From NCBI GenBank assembly GCA_965603115.1, contig CBFDBT010000024.1, positions 1-23,282 on the forward strand: a stretch of 23,282 nt of DNA, read 5' to 3'. Positions within the stretch are counted from its first letter, which is position 1; each line of letters starts with the position of its first letter. Both the position numbers and the translations under genes were made by a program. Source of the DNA: CBFDBT01 sp965603115. GTDB taxonomy: Bacteria; Pseudomonadota; Alphaproteobacteria; Sphingomonadales; Kordiimonadaceae. The notes under the pieces were generated by a model, which searched no databases, was not told the origin of the DNA, and was given only the letters and a program-made list of their open reading frames with translations. Shown in pieces: positions 7,976 to 16,306 of the stretch.

Positions 7976-9871
7976 CTATCCGCCGTATAGTTCGCCAACG
8001 GCTCTATGGGCTGCGTCAAGGGCGCCCTGAACATAGGCGTAAGCAGAGGAATCGGAGTTTGCGATCGCAATATTGCCGATTTTTTGTCGCCCTAATACAT
8101 GGGGGCCTTTGTCGGGGCCACCAGCGGAGCCATGATAGGGGCCAAATGTTGGGTCGTCATACAGTTCATTATATTCATAGGCATAGCCATGGGGCCAGCG
8201 GTTGACCGTAATAGCGGCGACATCCTTGTCGAAGTTAAATCCAAACCGCTCGAATGCCCCATTCAGAACCAATCTGATTTCCCGTTCATAGTCATCAAAA
8301 GTCATGGCATACATTTTATGTCTGCCCAGCCTATTTTGTTCCAGAATATGCTCTCCGTGTGCTGATGGTACATGGACAAGTCTTATAATAGTTGGATCAT
8401 CGGGTGACATGGTAAAATTATACCCTCCCATGGATACAGGATAATCTAGTTGTGCTTTGCCTATCTCACAACCGGGGGCAAGTACTCTTCTCACGCCGGC
8501 TTTTTCCCACGCATGCCAGTTTCTGACGGCTAAATTTATATAGGTAAGCGGCGCTTTTTCCACTGATTGGAGGGCGGTGGTCTGGTCATCCTGCATTTCA
8601 GGCATAATGAAGGGCAGAATATGATTATAGCATGCCATGACCGCCTTTTTGCCAACAACCCGCTCAACTTTGTCCCCGTGCACATAGGTCACTTCGACGC
8701 CCTCATCTTTGTTCTCGGTCTTCACCGCGGTCGCGTTCAGTCGGATACGGGTGGGGTTATCTGGCCTGTCGAGCCGATCGTAATGCACATGCGCCTTAAC
8801 AATTGTGTCCATATCGCCCCCGTCAGTGCTGTCAGGTACTAATCGCTTTACCAGTAGTCTTGCAATCCCAGCGTTACCATCAGGGAAGTGGAAAATATAG
8901 GGATCTTCACCGTAACCCCCTTCAAGGCTTTTCGGGTCAATACCAAGGCCGGTAGTGCCGGGGTGATAAAGGTGCAATGCTTGCATTCCCGACCAACAGT
9001 CCCAGCCTGTGGCAAAAAGGGATTTAGTATCCTCGGTAAACATTGCCACGGCCGCACATGAAAGCCCGCCATATTTTTGGATCAGAGCCTCATATGAATC
9101 TGATCGCAGCAGCGCAACCTTCTCGTCGAATGAATGGCCTGCAAGCCAATCGGCCTGATCGACAAATATTTTTTTCATGGCTGTTTTGTCAGCCCTTGAA
9201 AGTGGCAGATTACTTATTATTTTTGCGACATTCTGCTTGCCAGCTTCATCGTCAAAGGCGAAGACATTATCTGCCATATGCGCATAAAACTGATCGCTAT
9301 CCTTGAGGTAAAGCCCATTACCCAAGTTGAAACTCTTGTAAAAATCCTTGTGGTAATAGTCGTAAAATTTGTCAGTCTCAATGCCGATGTCTTTTAAGAG
9401 GCCCATTGCTTCTGCGCTGAAACTTGACGGTGTATCAATGGATTGACTGCCACCGTGGCCAATCAGTGTCTGACCATCAACGTTAAATTCGTTGCGCTTG
9501 GCATGCCCGCCAAAGTCATCATGATTATCAAGAATGAGAATCTTGGCATCTTCTCCAAGGCTCGACCGGGCATAATGGGCTGTTGCCAAGCCACTGATAC
9601 CACCACCCACAATAATAAGATCATAAGGTTCGTCGGTCTGGTTTGAAGGGCGACTATATTCTTTCCCTGCCCATGAAACCGCATGAGCAACTTCAAAGCT
9701 GCCTTCATGGCTACCGCGCAAGCCAGTGAGCGCAGGAGGGTAATCTTTGTTACCATCAATGTTGATCAGGCCCTTTGTCATCGCTTCTAGTGGCGACAGG
9801 CCGAAAGTGGCGCCTGTTAGCGCAACGCCTGCTAAAAAATCTCGACGATTAATACTGTTCTTGTTTGCCAT
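7976..9871 (-). CDS. Tat-exported FAD-dependent amine-dehydrogenase-like flavoprotein (SpdH-like family)
   Basis: This 631-residue protein starts with a twin-arginine signal (NRRDFLAG, residues 8-15, then a hydrophobic stretch), so it is probably exported folded with its flavin. Residues 84-94 (DLIIVGGGISG) form the FAD-binding Rossmann loop, followed by LILDNHDDFGGHAKR (112-126). The C-terminus NIAIANSDSSAYAYVQGALD is typical of flavin amine-oxidase folds. Overall pattern, length and Tat signal match the family that includes Pseudomonas spermidine dehydrogenase SpdH. Many relatives are uncharacterised, so the actual substrate (polyamine, other amine or alcohol) is open. GGGAG five bases before the ATG at 9871 supports the start. 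It is convergent with the octaheme cytochrome, a plausible electron acceptor, and divergent from sulfatase copy 2. Confidence 0.82.
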   Translation of the reverse strand: MANKNSINRRDFLAGVALTGATFGLSPLEAMTKGLINIDGNKDYPPALTGLRGSHEGSFEVAHAVSWAGKEYSRPSNQTDEPYDLIIVGGGISGLATAHYARSSLGEDAKILILDNHDDFGGHAKRNEFNVDGQTLIGHGGSQSIDTPSSFSAEAMGLLKDIGIETDKFYDYYHKDFYKSFNLGNGLYLKDSDQFYAHMADNVFAFDDEAGKQNVAKIISNLPLSRADKTAMKKIFVDQADWLAGHSFDEKVALLRSDSYEALIQKYGGLSCAAVAMFTEDTKSLFATGWDCWSGMQALHLYHPGTTGLGIDPKSLEGGYGEDPYIFHFPDGNAGIARLLVKRLVPDSTDGGDMDTIVKAHVHYDRLDRPDNPTRIRLNATAVKTENKDEGVEVTYVHGDKVERVVGKKAVMACYNHILPFIMPEMQDDQTTALQSVEKAPLTYINLAVRNWHAWEKAGVRRVLAPGCEIGKAQLDYPVSMGGYNFTMSPDDPTIIRLVHVPSAHGEHILEQNRLGRHKMYAMTFDDYEREIRLVLNGAFERFGFNFDKDVAAITVNRWPHGYAYEYNELYDDPTFGPYHGSAGGPDKGPHVLGRQKIGNIAIANSDSSAYAYVQGALDAAHRAVGELYGG

Positions 9872-10170
9872 GCTATCTCCCGACGACTGACCTGTTATGC
9901 CATGTTGGTTTAAGACGACTGATTATTTTATAGGGCTTGACCTTAATGCTTCGGACCAGTTTATCCCTACGTAAACGCTCTATTGGGAAATACTATAGGT
10001 ACGTGGTTTTGTTGTGCAAGTCTTTCTTATCTCACGCTAAAAGCCACGCATGACCGAAAGCAGACAATTGAGCTTATCTAAGCCTGAGACTTGTTAAAGA
10101 GTTGACATTCTGCAAAGGAAATTGCGAGAGTGAGTGATGATTTATGATTAGCAGTTCAAGGGGAAAAGTG
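9872..10170. promoter_or_regulatory. Divergent promoter region between flavoenzyme and sulfatase 2
   Basis: This 299-base gap must hold the promoters of both divergent genes. GACGACTGA occurs twice in direct orientation (9882-9890 and 9914-9922), 32 bases apart, just upstream of the flavoenzyme start. TTGACA at 10102-10107 is a candidate -35 box for the sulfatase, but no clear -10 follows at 16-18 bases. No small gene is evident. Confidence 0.35.
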
Positions 10171-11742
10171 ATGATGAAGACATTTACATTGGGGGCACTT
10201 GGTGGTTTTACTACTTGCCGGAAAATAGGTTTGTATATTTTCTTACTGCTTCTTTCTCTGACCTCCGCAGAAGCAAAAGACAGCCAGCCAAATATTCTGT
10301 TTATTGTGACCGACAATCAACCTGCCTCGATATTGGGTGCTTACGGTAACCCGGATGTCAAGACCCCGAATATTGATCAACTCGCTAATGAAGGAACGCG
10401 CTTTACCCACGCTTTTGCCATACATGGCATGTGTTCGCCATCACGCGCCACGTTGTTGACAGGACTCTTGCCGTCTCAACATGGAGTGCAGGACTGGCTT
10501 GATGATGAAGAGATGCACGATTGGCCCAGTGACTGGAACGCTATCAGAGAATATAGAACTCTACCCTATACGCTCAAAACCCGAGGGTATGAGACCTCGC
10601 TTATTGGTAAATGGCACCTAGGCCAGCCACAGATTCCAGACGAGTGGTTCGATTATTGGGTGACATTCGCTTTAGGACACACTTTGGATTTTTGGGATAA
10701 TGAAATTAATGACAATCACAAAAAATACAAAGTGAAAGGCCAGCACAGCGTTGATTTCTTTACAGATAAAGCTGTCGATTACCTCAAGTCCTACGATAGT
10801 GACAAGCCTTTTTTCATGATGATTACCTATAACGGGCCTTATCTGAACCCACCAACGAATATGGGCCCTGCTAAAAACAGGCACTATAAGGATTATGAGG
10901 GTAAAGAGTTTCCTTCTTTCCCTAGAACCAGAGTCAACGAAAATATCATTCAAGGGGCACTGACACCTGATCCGGAAGAATGGTATCTTAATCTCGCCCG
11001 TATGCATAACGACCCGGAAACTATGGCGAATGTAGCCTCACAGAACACACTTGTTGATGATGGTGTTGGCCGTTTGCTCAATGTCTTGAAAGACAAGGGG
11101 CTGGATGAGAATACCATCGTGATCTATATCAGCGATCAGGGTAATTTTTTTGGCCAGCATGGTTACTGGGGGCATACGGATAATACATTCCCCGCAAGCA
11201 CCTACGATACCGCGATGAATATACCGTTTATCGTTCGCTACCCTAGTGTTGTGGAGCAAGGCAAGGTCAGTGATTTATTTGTCGGGCAATATGACTTTAT
11301 GCCGACTATCCTTGACATGGCTGGCGTTGAAGTGGAAATACCAAATTCACCCGGCCGTAGTTTTGCAGCACACCTGAAGGGGGCCAAGATGGCCTCATGG
11401 GGCGACGCTGTCTTTTTTGATCAAGAGGCAACGCGTGTCATCAGAACTCGCCAGTATGCATTTTGGAAACGGATGAAAGGCGTGGGTGAGCATGAGCTAT
11501 ACGATATACAAAAAGATCCCGGGCAACATAACAACCTCTATGGAAACCCTGACTATGCTAAAGTGGTTTCAAAACTGGATAAAAGATTAACCAAATTTTT
11601 CGATACATATTCCAATGCCGAATATGACCTTTGGAAAGGCGGTACGGTGAAGGGAACCACAGAATCTACGGCGGTATATAAGTCGCTCTACGGCGAGCAA
11701 TGGGCTCCGGAATCGAAGATCAAGCCTACCTTTAAGGAGTAG
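10171..11742 (+). CDS. Exported type I sulfatase (formylglycine-dependent), copy 2
   Basis: This 523-residue protein has a signal sequence ending near TSAEA (residues 31-35). It has the sulfatase core: D48-N49 (IVTDNQ), C88 in CSPSR with ATLLTG (formylglycine motif), GKWHLG (146-151), and YISDQGNFFGQHGYWGH, which corresponds to the DQG/DHG metal site of choline-sulfatase- or arylsulfatase-like enzymes. It is clearly different from the sulfatase at 4262, so the two probably act on different sulfate esters or positions. An in-frame ATG at 10144 exists, but AAGGGG at 10158-10163 stands seven bases before ATG-ATG at 10171, which also gives a shorter signal peptide; I chose 10171. The C-terminal 60 residues are rich in Lys, Tyr and Trp and lack an obvious domain. 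Substrate unknown. Confidence 0.88.
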   Translation: MMKTFTLGALGGFTTCRKIGLYIFLLLLSLTSAEAKDSQPNILFIVTDNQPASILGAYGNPDVKTPNIDQLANEGTRFTHAFAIHGMCSPSRATLLTGLLPSQHGVQDWLDDEEMHDWPSDWNAIREYRTLPYTLKTRGYETSLIGKWHLGQPQIPDEWFDYWVTFALGHTLDFWDNEINDNHKKYKVKGQHSVDFFTDKAVDYLKSYDSDKPFFMMITYNGPYLNPPTNMGPAKNRHYKDYEGKEFPSFPRTRVNENIIQGALTPDPEEWYLNLARMHNDPETMANVASQNTLVDDGVGRLLNVLKDKGLDENTIVIYISDQGNFFGQHGYWGHTDNTFPASTYDTAMNIPFIVRYPSVVEQGKVSDLFVGQYDFMPTILDMAGVEVEIPNSPGRSFAAHLKGAKMASWGDAVFFDQEATRVIRTRQYAFWKRMKGVGEHELYDIQKDPGQHNNLYGNPDYAKVVSKLDKRLTKFFDTYSNAEYDLWKGGTVKGTTESTAVYKSLYGEQWAPESKIKPTFKE

Positions 11743-11972
11743 TGCTTATAGGGAAATAGCTGCTTTTATGGTGGCTATTTGGATATTGTAGCTTATTTAA
11801 TTATATACCTAGAGGCATAAAAGGCTATATAACATTCTCTATGGTAACAGCTTCATTATTGAATTATGCGATATGCCTATTGCCTTAGACCCTGACAAAT
11901 CCGAGCAATACTATGCTGAGGGGGCCTTTGGTTTTTTAGTGAACATCACATTGAACTATATCATGGCAGCCA
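11743..11972. other. Convergent intergenic region between sulfatase 2 and cysNC
   Basis: The 230 bases contain no supported gene. AAATAGC (11754-11760) pairs with GCTATTT (11774-11780) around a 13-base loop shortly after the sulfatase stop and may act as a weak terminator. No classical terminator with a T run was found for cysNC. Confidence 0.3.
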
Positions 11973-13886
11973 TTATGCAGGGTGGCTTGCCTCAATATCT
12001 GGTTCGCTAAGCAACATTTGAACTATTTCTTCTGCGGCCTCATCAGGCGTATTATCGACTGTGTTCACATGCATTTCCGCACATTCGGGTGTTTCATACG
12101 GGCTGTCAATACCTGTGAAATTTTTAAGCTCCCCTGCGCGGGCTTTTTTATAAAGTCCTTTGATATCGCGAGCTTCACAAACTTCAAGGGGGGTGTCGAC
12201 AAACACTTCGATAAACTCGCCATCACCAACCATCTCCCGCACCATGCGGCGCTCTGAACGGAAGGGCGAGATAAAAGCAGTCAGCACAATCAAGCCAGCA
12301 TCGACCATCAGCTTGGCCACTTCACCAATGCGGCGAATATTTTCAACCCGGTCGGCATCGGTAAAACCAAGATCTTTGTTGAGGCCATGACGCACATTAT
12401 CACCATCGAGTAAATAAGTATGGCGACCCATCGCATGGAGCTTCTTTTCGACCAGATTAGCAATGGTTGACTTGCCAGAGCCAGAAAGCCCTGTAAACCA
12501 CAAAACTTTAGGGCTTTGATGCTTTTGTGATGAACGACTGTCTTTGTGCACATCTACCGCCTGCCAATGCACATTGGATGCGCGTCTCAGGCCAAAATTG
12601 ATCATACCGCATGCCACGGTGCTGTTGGTGAATTTATCAATGATGATAAAGCTGCCCATAGTTTTATTGTCGCTGTATGCATCAAAGGCGATAGCCGAGC
12701 TTAGGCTAATGTTGACCAAACCCACTTCATTGAGCTCAAGTGTCTTGCCACTTTCATGCTCTAGGCTATTAACATTGACCTTATGGCGCAACTCGGAGAT
12801 CACGCCTTCAGTGATTTTATTGCTAGTTTTAATCAGATAAGGCCGCCCCGGCAACATGGGCTCGTCATGCATCCATATGACATGGGCTTGAAGTTGATCG
12901 GTAATTTCAGGCCTATCACCAACAGATGCGATGATATCCCCGCGAGATACATCAATTTCATCACTTAAACATAGAGTAATAGCTTCTCCTGCAACGGCGG
13001 TCTCTTTTTTGCCGCCTGTACCAACAATGGACTTAACTTTGCTCGATTTAGCACTCGGCAGGGCGATGACCTCATCACCAACGGTAACGGCACCTGAAGC
13101 AACCGAGCCGCTAAATCCACGAAAGTCGAGATTAGGGCGATTAACCCACTGTATGGGTAGACGGAAGGGGGTATCCTCCAGGCTAGAGGATATTTCAACA
13201 GTTTCCAAATGCTCCATCAGAGCTGGGCCATTATACCACTTTGTATTATCACTCTTGGCAAGAATGTTGTCACCCGCGAGAGCAGAAAGCGGAATAGAAA
13301 CTATATTTTCAAAGCCAAGGTCAGCGGCAAAAGTGCGATAGTCTTCATTAATACGGTCAAAGGTCGCTTGGTGATAATCAACTAAATCCATTTTATTAAT
13401 CGCGAGCACGATATTTTTAATGCCAAGCAAACTCACGATAAAACTGTGACGTTTGGTCTGGGTTAAAATCCCTTTGCGGGCGTCAATCATCATAATAGCA
13501 AGTTCAGCGGTTGAAGCCCCTGTCGCCATATTACGGGTATATTGTTCATGGCCGGGTGTATCGGCGACGATAAATTTACGTTTGTCGGTGGAGAAAAAAC
13601 GATAAGCCACATCAATAGTGATGCCTTGCTCGCGCTCAGCGGCTAGGCCGTCAACCAGCAACGCAAAGTCTATCTCCTGACCTTGAGTGCCAACTTTTTT
13701 GCTGTCGCTCTCTAAGGATGCAAGTTGGTCTTCAAAGATCATCTTGCTATCATAAAGTAAGCGACCGATAAGCGTTGATTTTCCATCATCGACAGAACCA
13801 CAGGTAATGAAACGCAGAAAGCTCTTCTCTTCTTGGGCCTTAAGGTAAGCTTTTATGTCTTTTGCAATGAGATCATCTTGATACAT
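11973..13886 (-). CDS. cysNC: Bifunctional sulfate adenylyltransferase subunit 1 / adenylylsulfate kinase (CysN-CysC fusion)
   Basis: The 637-residue fusion combines a GTPase subunit of ATP sulfurylase with APS kinase. The CysN half has GSVDDGKST (about 30-38), DTPGH (109-113) and NKMD (164-167), the G1, G3 and G4 motifs, followed by EF-Tu-like beta domains. The CysC half (from about residue 458) has the P-loop GLSGSGKST (466-474) and the family stretch LLDGDNVRHGLNKDLGF. Together with CysD it makes APS and then PAPS, the donor for sulfation and an intermediate in assimilation. The frame also allows TTG at 13889, but ATG at 13886 shares one base with the cysD stop (TGATG) and is the better, coupled start. 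The fusion (NodQ-type) is common in alphaproteobacteria. Confidence 0.96.
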   Translation of the reverse strand: MYQDDLIAKDIKAYLKAQEEKSFLRFITCGSVDDGKSTLIGRLLYDSKMIFEDQLASLESDSKKVGTQGQEIDFALLVDGLAAEREQGITIDVAYRFFSTDKRKFIVADTPGHEQYTRNMATGASTAELAIMMIDARKGILTQTKRHSFIVSLLGIKNIVLAINKMDLVDYHQATFDRINEDYRTFAADLGFENIVSIPLSALAGDNILAKSDNTKWYNGPALMEHLETVEISSSLEDTPFRLPIQWVNRPNLDFRGFSGSVASGAVTVGDEVIALPSAKSSKVKSIVGTGGKKETAVAGEAITLCLSDEIDVSRGDIIASVGDRPEITDQLQAHVIWMHDEPMLPGRPYLIKTSNKITEGVISELRHKVNVNSLEHESGKTLELNEVGLVNISLSSAIAFDAYSDNKTMGSFIIIDKFTNSTVACGMINFGLRRASNVHWQAVDVHKDSRSSQKHQSPKVLWFTGLSGSGKSTIANLVEKKLHAMGRHTYLLDGDNVRHGLNKDLGFTDADRVENIRRIGEVAKLMVDAGLIVLTAFISPFRSERRMVREMVGDGEFIEVFVDTPLEVCEARDIKGLYKKARAGELKNFTGIDSPYETPECAEMHVNTVDNTPDEAAEEIVQMLLSEPDIEASHPA

Positions 13887-14785
13887 CAAAAATACCCCTC
13901 TTGCTTTTTTTGTTCCATAGTGGCGCCGACATCTTGGTCAATGACCCGACCTTGACGTTCACTTGTGCGGGTTAGTAGCATTTCCTGGATAATTTCTTCA
14001 AGTGTAGTTGCCTGACTTTCCACAGCTCCTGTCAGTGGGTAACAGCCGAGGGTTCTAAAACGCACCATCTTCTGCGTCGGAGTTTCACCTTCAGCTAGCG
14101 GCATGCGCTCGTCATCGACCATAATCAACTGACCATCCCGCTCAACAACAGGGCGTTCGGCAGCGTAATAAAGAGGAACAATCGGAATATTCTCGGAGTG
14201 GATATACTGCCAGATATCAAGCTCGGTCCAATTGCTAAGCGGGAAAACACGAACACTTTCGCCCTTGTTGATACGGCTGTTATAAATGTTCCATAACTCG
14301 GGTCGCTGGACCTTGGGGTCCCACCTGTGCTGGTCTGAGCGGAAGGAAAAAATACGCTCCTTGGCTCGGGACTTTTCTTCGTCGCGTCTCGCACCACCAA
14401 ACGCCGCATCAAAACCAAATTTGTCCAGCGCCTGCTTTAAGCCTGCCGTTTTCATCACATCGGTATGTACAGCCGAGCCGTGTGTGAAGGGGCCAATGCC
14501 CTTTTCCACACCTTCAGCGTTAATATGCACCAAAAGGTCCAGCCCATTGTCTGAAACCATTTTGTCACGAAAAGCGATCATCTCTTTAAATTTCCATGTG
14601 GTGTCCACATGTAAAATGGGAAACGGCAGCTTACCCGGCGCAAAAGCCTTTAGTGCAAGATGCAGCATCACCGCACTATCCTTGCCGACACTATAGAGCA
14701 TAACGGGGTTGCTGCTTGTCGCGGCAACTTCCCGCATGATATGAATGCTTTCAGCTTCTAAGCGTTCAAGGTGGGATAAGGACAT
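13886..14785 (-). CDS. cysD: Sulfate adenylyltransferase subunit 2 (ATP sulfurylase, CysD)
   Basis: The 299-residue protein is the catalytic PP-loop subunit of ATP sulfurylase, which joins sulfate and ATP to give APS in the cytoplasm. The PP-loop SVGKDS is at residues 32-37. PILHVDTTWKFKEM, FGGARRDEEKSRAKER, FPLSNWTELDIWQYI and the C-terminal RQGRVIDQD...KKQEGYF segment are hallmark CysD stretches. The length equals the usual 300 residues. Its stop codon overlaps the cysNC start by one base, so the two are translationally coupled in the order cysD-cysNC. It diverges from an aminotransferase gene at 14956. A promoter-like sequence lies about 35-65 bases upstream. Confidence 0.97.
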   Translation of the reverse strand: MSLSHLERLEAESIHIMREVAATSSNPVMLYSVGKDSAVMLHLALKAFAPGKLPFPILHVDTTWKFKEMIAFRDKMVSDNGLDLLVHINAEGVEKGIGPFTHGSAVHTDVMKTAGLKQALDKFGFDAAFGGARRDEEKSRAKERIFSFRSDQHRWDPKVQRPELWNIYNSRINKGESVRVFPLSNWTELDIWQYIHSENIPIVPLYYAAERPVVERDGQLIMVDDERMPLAEGETPTQKMVRFRTLGCYPLTGAVESQATTLEEIIQEMLLTRTSERQGRVIDQDVGATMEQKKQEGYF

Positions 14786-14819
14786 GCATGGTCTTTCATT
14801 TTAATTAGCTTCTATCTCA

Positions 14820-14848
14820 TCTTTACTGTCCCAGTCATCATCGGTCAA
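14820..14848 (-). promoter_or_regulatory. Candidate sigma-70 promoter for cysD-cysNC
   Basis: On the minus strand, TTGACC (14848-14843) and TAAAGA (14825-14820) are separated by exactly 17 bases. Transcription would begin near 14812, giving a leader of about 27 bases before the cysD ATG. Both boxes are close to the sigma-70 consensus. I saw no riboswitch-like fold in the 170-base gap. Confidence 0.4.
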
Positions 14849-14955
14849 ATAAGTAAATGCAATGGTATAAATTTAGAGATAAAATTATTGAGGCTATTTA
14901 TCTGCTTTTAGAAAGTATGCTATTAGATGTTGCGGTAAGTCGTTAAGGAGTATTT

Positions 14956-16134
14956 ATGCATTTATTAACCAACCCTATCAGGTCTGAAGAACTATTGGCA
15001 GAAACGGTAGATATCAAGCATCGTTTTTACGCATCATCCTCAGAGCCCTTAACAAGCCTGGCCTTGCTGTGGGCGAGCTTAAAAAGGGGTGAGTTTGGAC
15101 TTCTCTGGAAGTATTTTGACCATAGTCTTGGCTACGGCGAAACGGGAGGAGGCCTAGACCTTCGCTGCGAGATCGCAAAACTTTACGGGCCCAATATTGG
15201 CGCTGATAATATTGTTGTTTTCCCGGGCGCTCAAACTGGTATGACACTTACAGCCTTGGCATTGTTGAACGAAGGCGACCACTGCATTGTGATTACGCCA
15301 AGTTATCAGTCGCTTGAAGAAAGTGCTAAATTTGCCGGCTGTGACATCACAAGAGTTGCGCTATCACCAAATAATGGCTGGGAACTGGACGTGGACGCCG
15401 TCGAAGCTGCAATAAGGCCCGGTAAAACTAAATATATTGCTCTCAATGAACCTCATAACCCATCAGGGCATTTGATGAGCGCTGACAGCCAAAAGGGCTT
15501 AATAGCTCTCGGTGAAAAATATGACATTCATATATTATCAGACGAGGTTTACCGTTTGCTGGAACTGGACCCTGCACGAGATCGCTTGCCATCCAGTGCA
15601 GAGCTGTCACATAAAGCGATAGCGCTTAGCACGATGTCCAAGCCGTGGGGCGCGGGCGGAATGGGAATTGGTTGGGTTGCCTGTCAGGATTTAGCTGTGA
15701 AAGAAAAATTACTGAAAGCCCAACACATCTTTGCTGTATGTTTTTCCAGAGCGGGAGAAATTCAAGCGATGATGGCCCTGAGAGCAAGTGACAATATCAT
15801 AGGCAAAAATATTGCTATAGCGAAAGATAATCTCAAGCTGTTAGACCGGTATTTTGCCGACAATGATGATTTGTTCGAGTGGGTGCGCCCCATGGCAGGC
15901 GGCACGGGTTTTGTTAAATTTAAAGGGCCCATGACGAGCAATGCTTTGGCGCAAGAATTAAAAGAGCAGGAAATTTTGGTCTTTCCCTCATCTATTTTTG
16001 ATTGTGATGATGATCTCAAACAGTATTTTCGTATCGGCTTTAGTCGCCGGACAATGCCTGCGGCCCTTAAAGCTTTCACACTATTTGTAGATGAGCGCAG
16101 AGCGCAGTGGGGATACCCTAAAGGGACTTCTTAA
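14956..16134 (+). CDS. Class I/II PLP-dependent aminotransferase, substrate unknown
   Basis: The 392-residue protein has the fold-type I aminotransferase pattern: NEPHNPSG (164-171, aspartate/cofactor contacts), LSDEVYR (195-200 with D196 and Y199) and the Schiff-base lysine K229 in STMSKPWG. The early segment LGYGETGGGLDLR and the phrase FPGAQTGMTLTALALL fit a subgroup of class I/II enzymes that includes capreomycidine-synthase-like proteins. Most members are only known by sequence, so neither the amino donor nor the product can be named. AAGGAG at 14945-14950, five bases before ATG, sets the start. It is divergent from cysD and is followed after 172 bases by the kinase gene on the same strand; a shared transcript is possible but not shown. 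Confidence 0.85.
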   Translation: MHLLTNPIRSEELLAETVDIKHRFYASSSEPLTSLALLWASLKRGEFGLLWKYFDHSLGYGETGGGLDLRCEIAKLYGPNIGADNIVVFPGAQTGMTLTALALLNEGDHCIVITPSYQSLEESAKFAGCDITRVALSPNNGWELDVDAVEAAIRPGKTKYIALNEPHNPSGHLMSADSQKGLIALGEKYDIHILSDEVYRLLELDPARDRLPSSAELSHKAIALSTMSKPWGAGGMGIGWVACQDLAVKEKLLKAQHIFAVCFSRAGEIQAMMALRASDNIIGKNIAIAKDNLKLLDRYFADNDDLFEWVRPMAGGTGFVKFKGPMTSNALAQELKEQEILVFPSSIFDCDDDLKQYFRIGFSRRTMPAALKAFTLFVDERRAQWGYPKGTS

Positions 16135-16306
16135 GGCCATAACAGATTAAGTATTAACGCATAAATTGATCAGATGTAATGAGGGGTGTTTTTGACAAGC
16201 CCCATAGTGAAAATAAGAGAAAAATCCTCTATGATTATTGTTTAAAAAAGCTATCATAAGCATATAAAATGTTTGATATATATGTGCTTATTACAGTGGA
16301 ACCAGA

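Noticed and set aside
14799..14848. Short acidic peptide frame (TTG start, about 15 codons) on the minus strand upstream of cysD
   Set aside because: No Shine-Dalgarno, a rare start codon, and the same bases form a good -35/-10 promoter, which explains them better.
16265..16295. AT-rich imperfect inverted repeat upstream of the kinase gene (AAGCATATA ... TATATGTGCTT)
   Set aside because: It needs a two-base bulge and lies in sequence dominated by AT repeats, so an operator cannot be supported.
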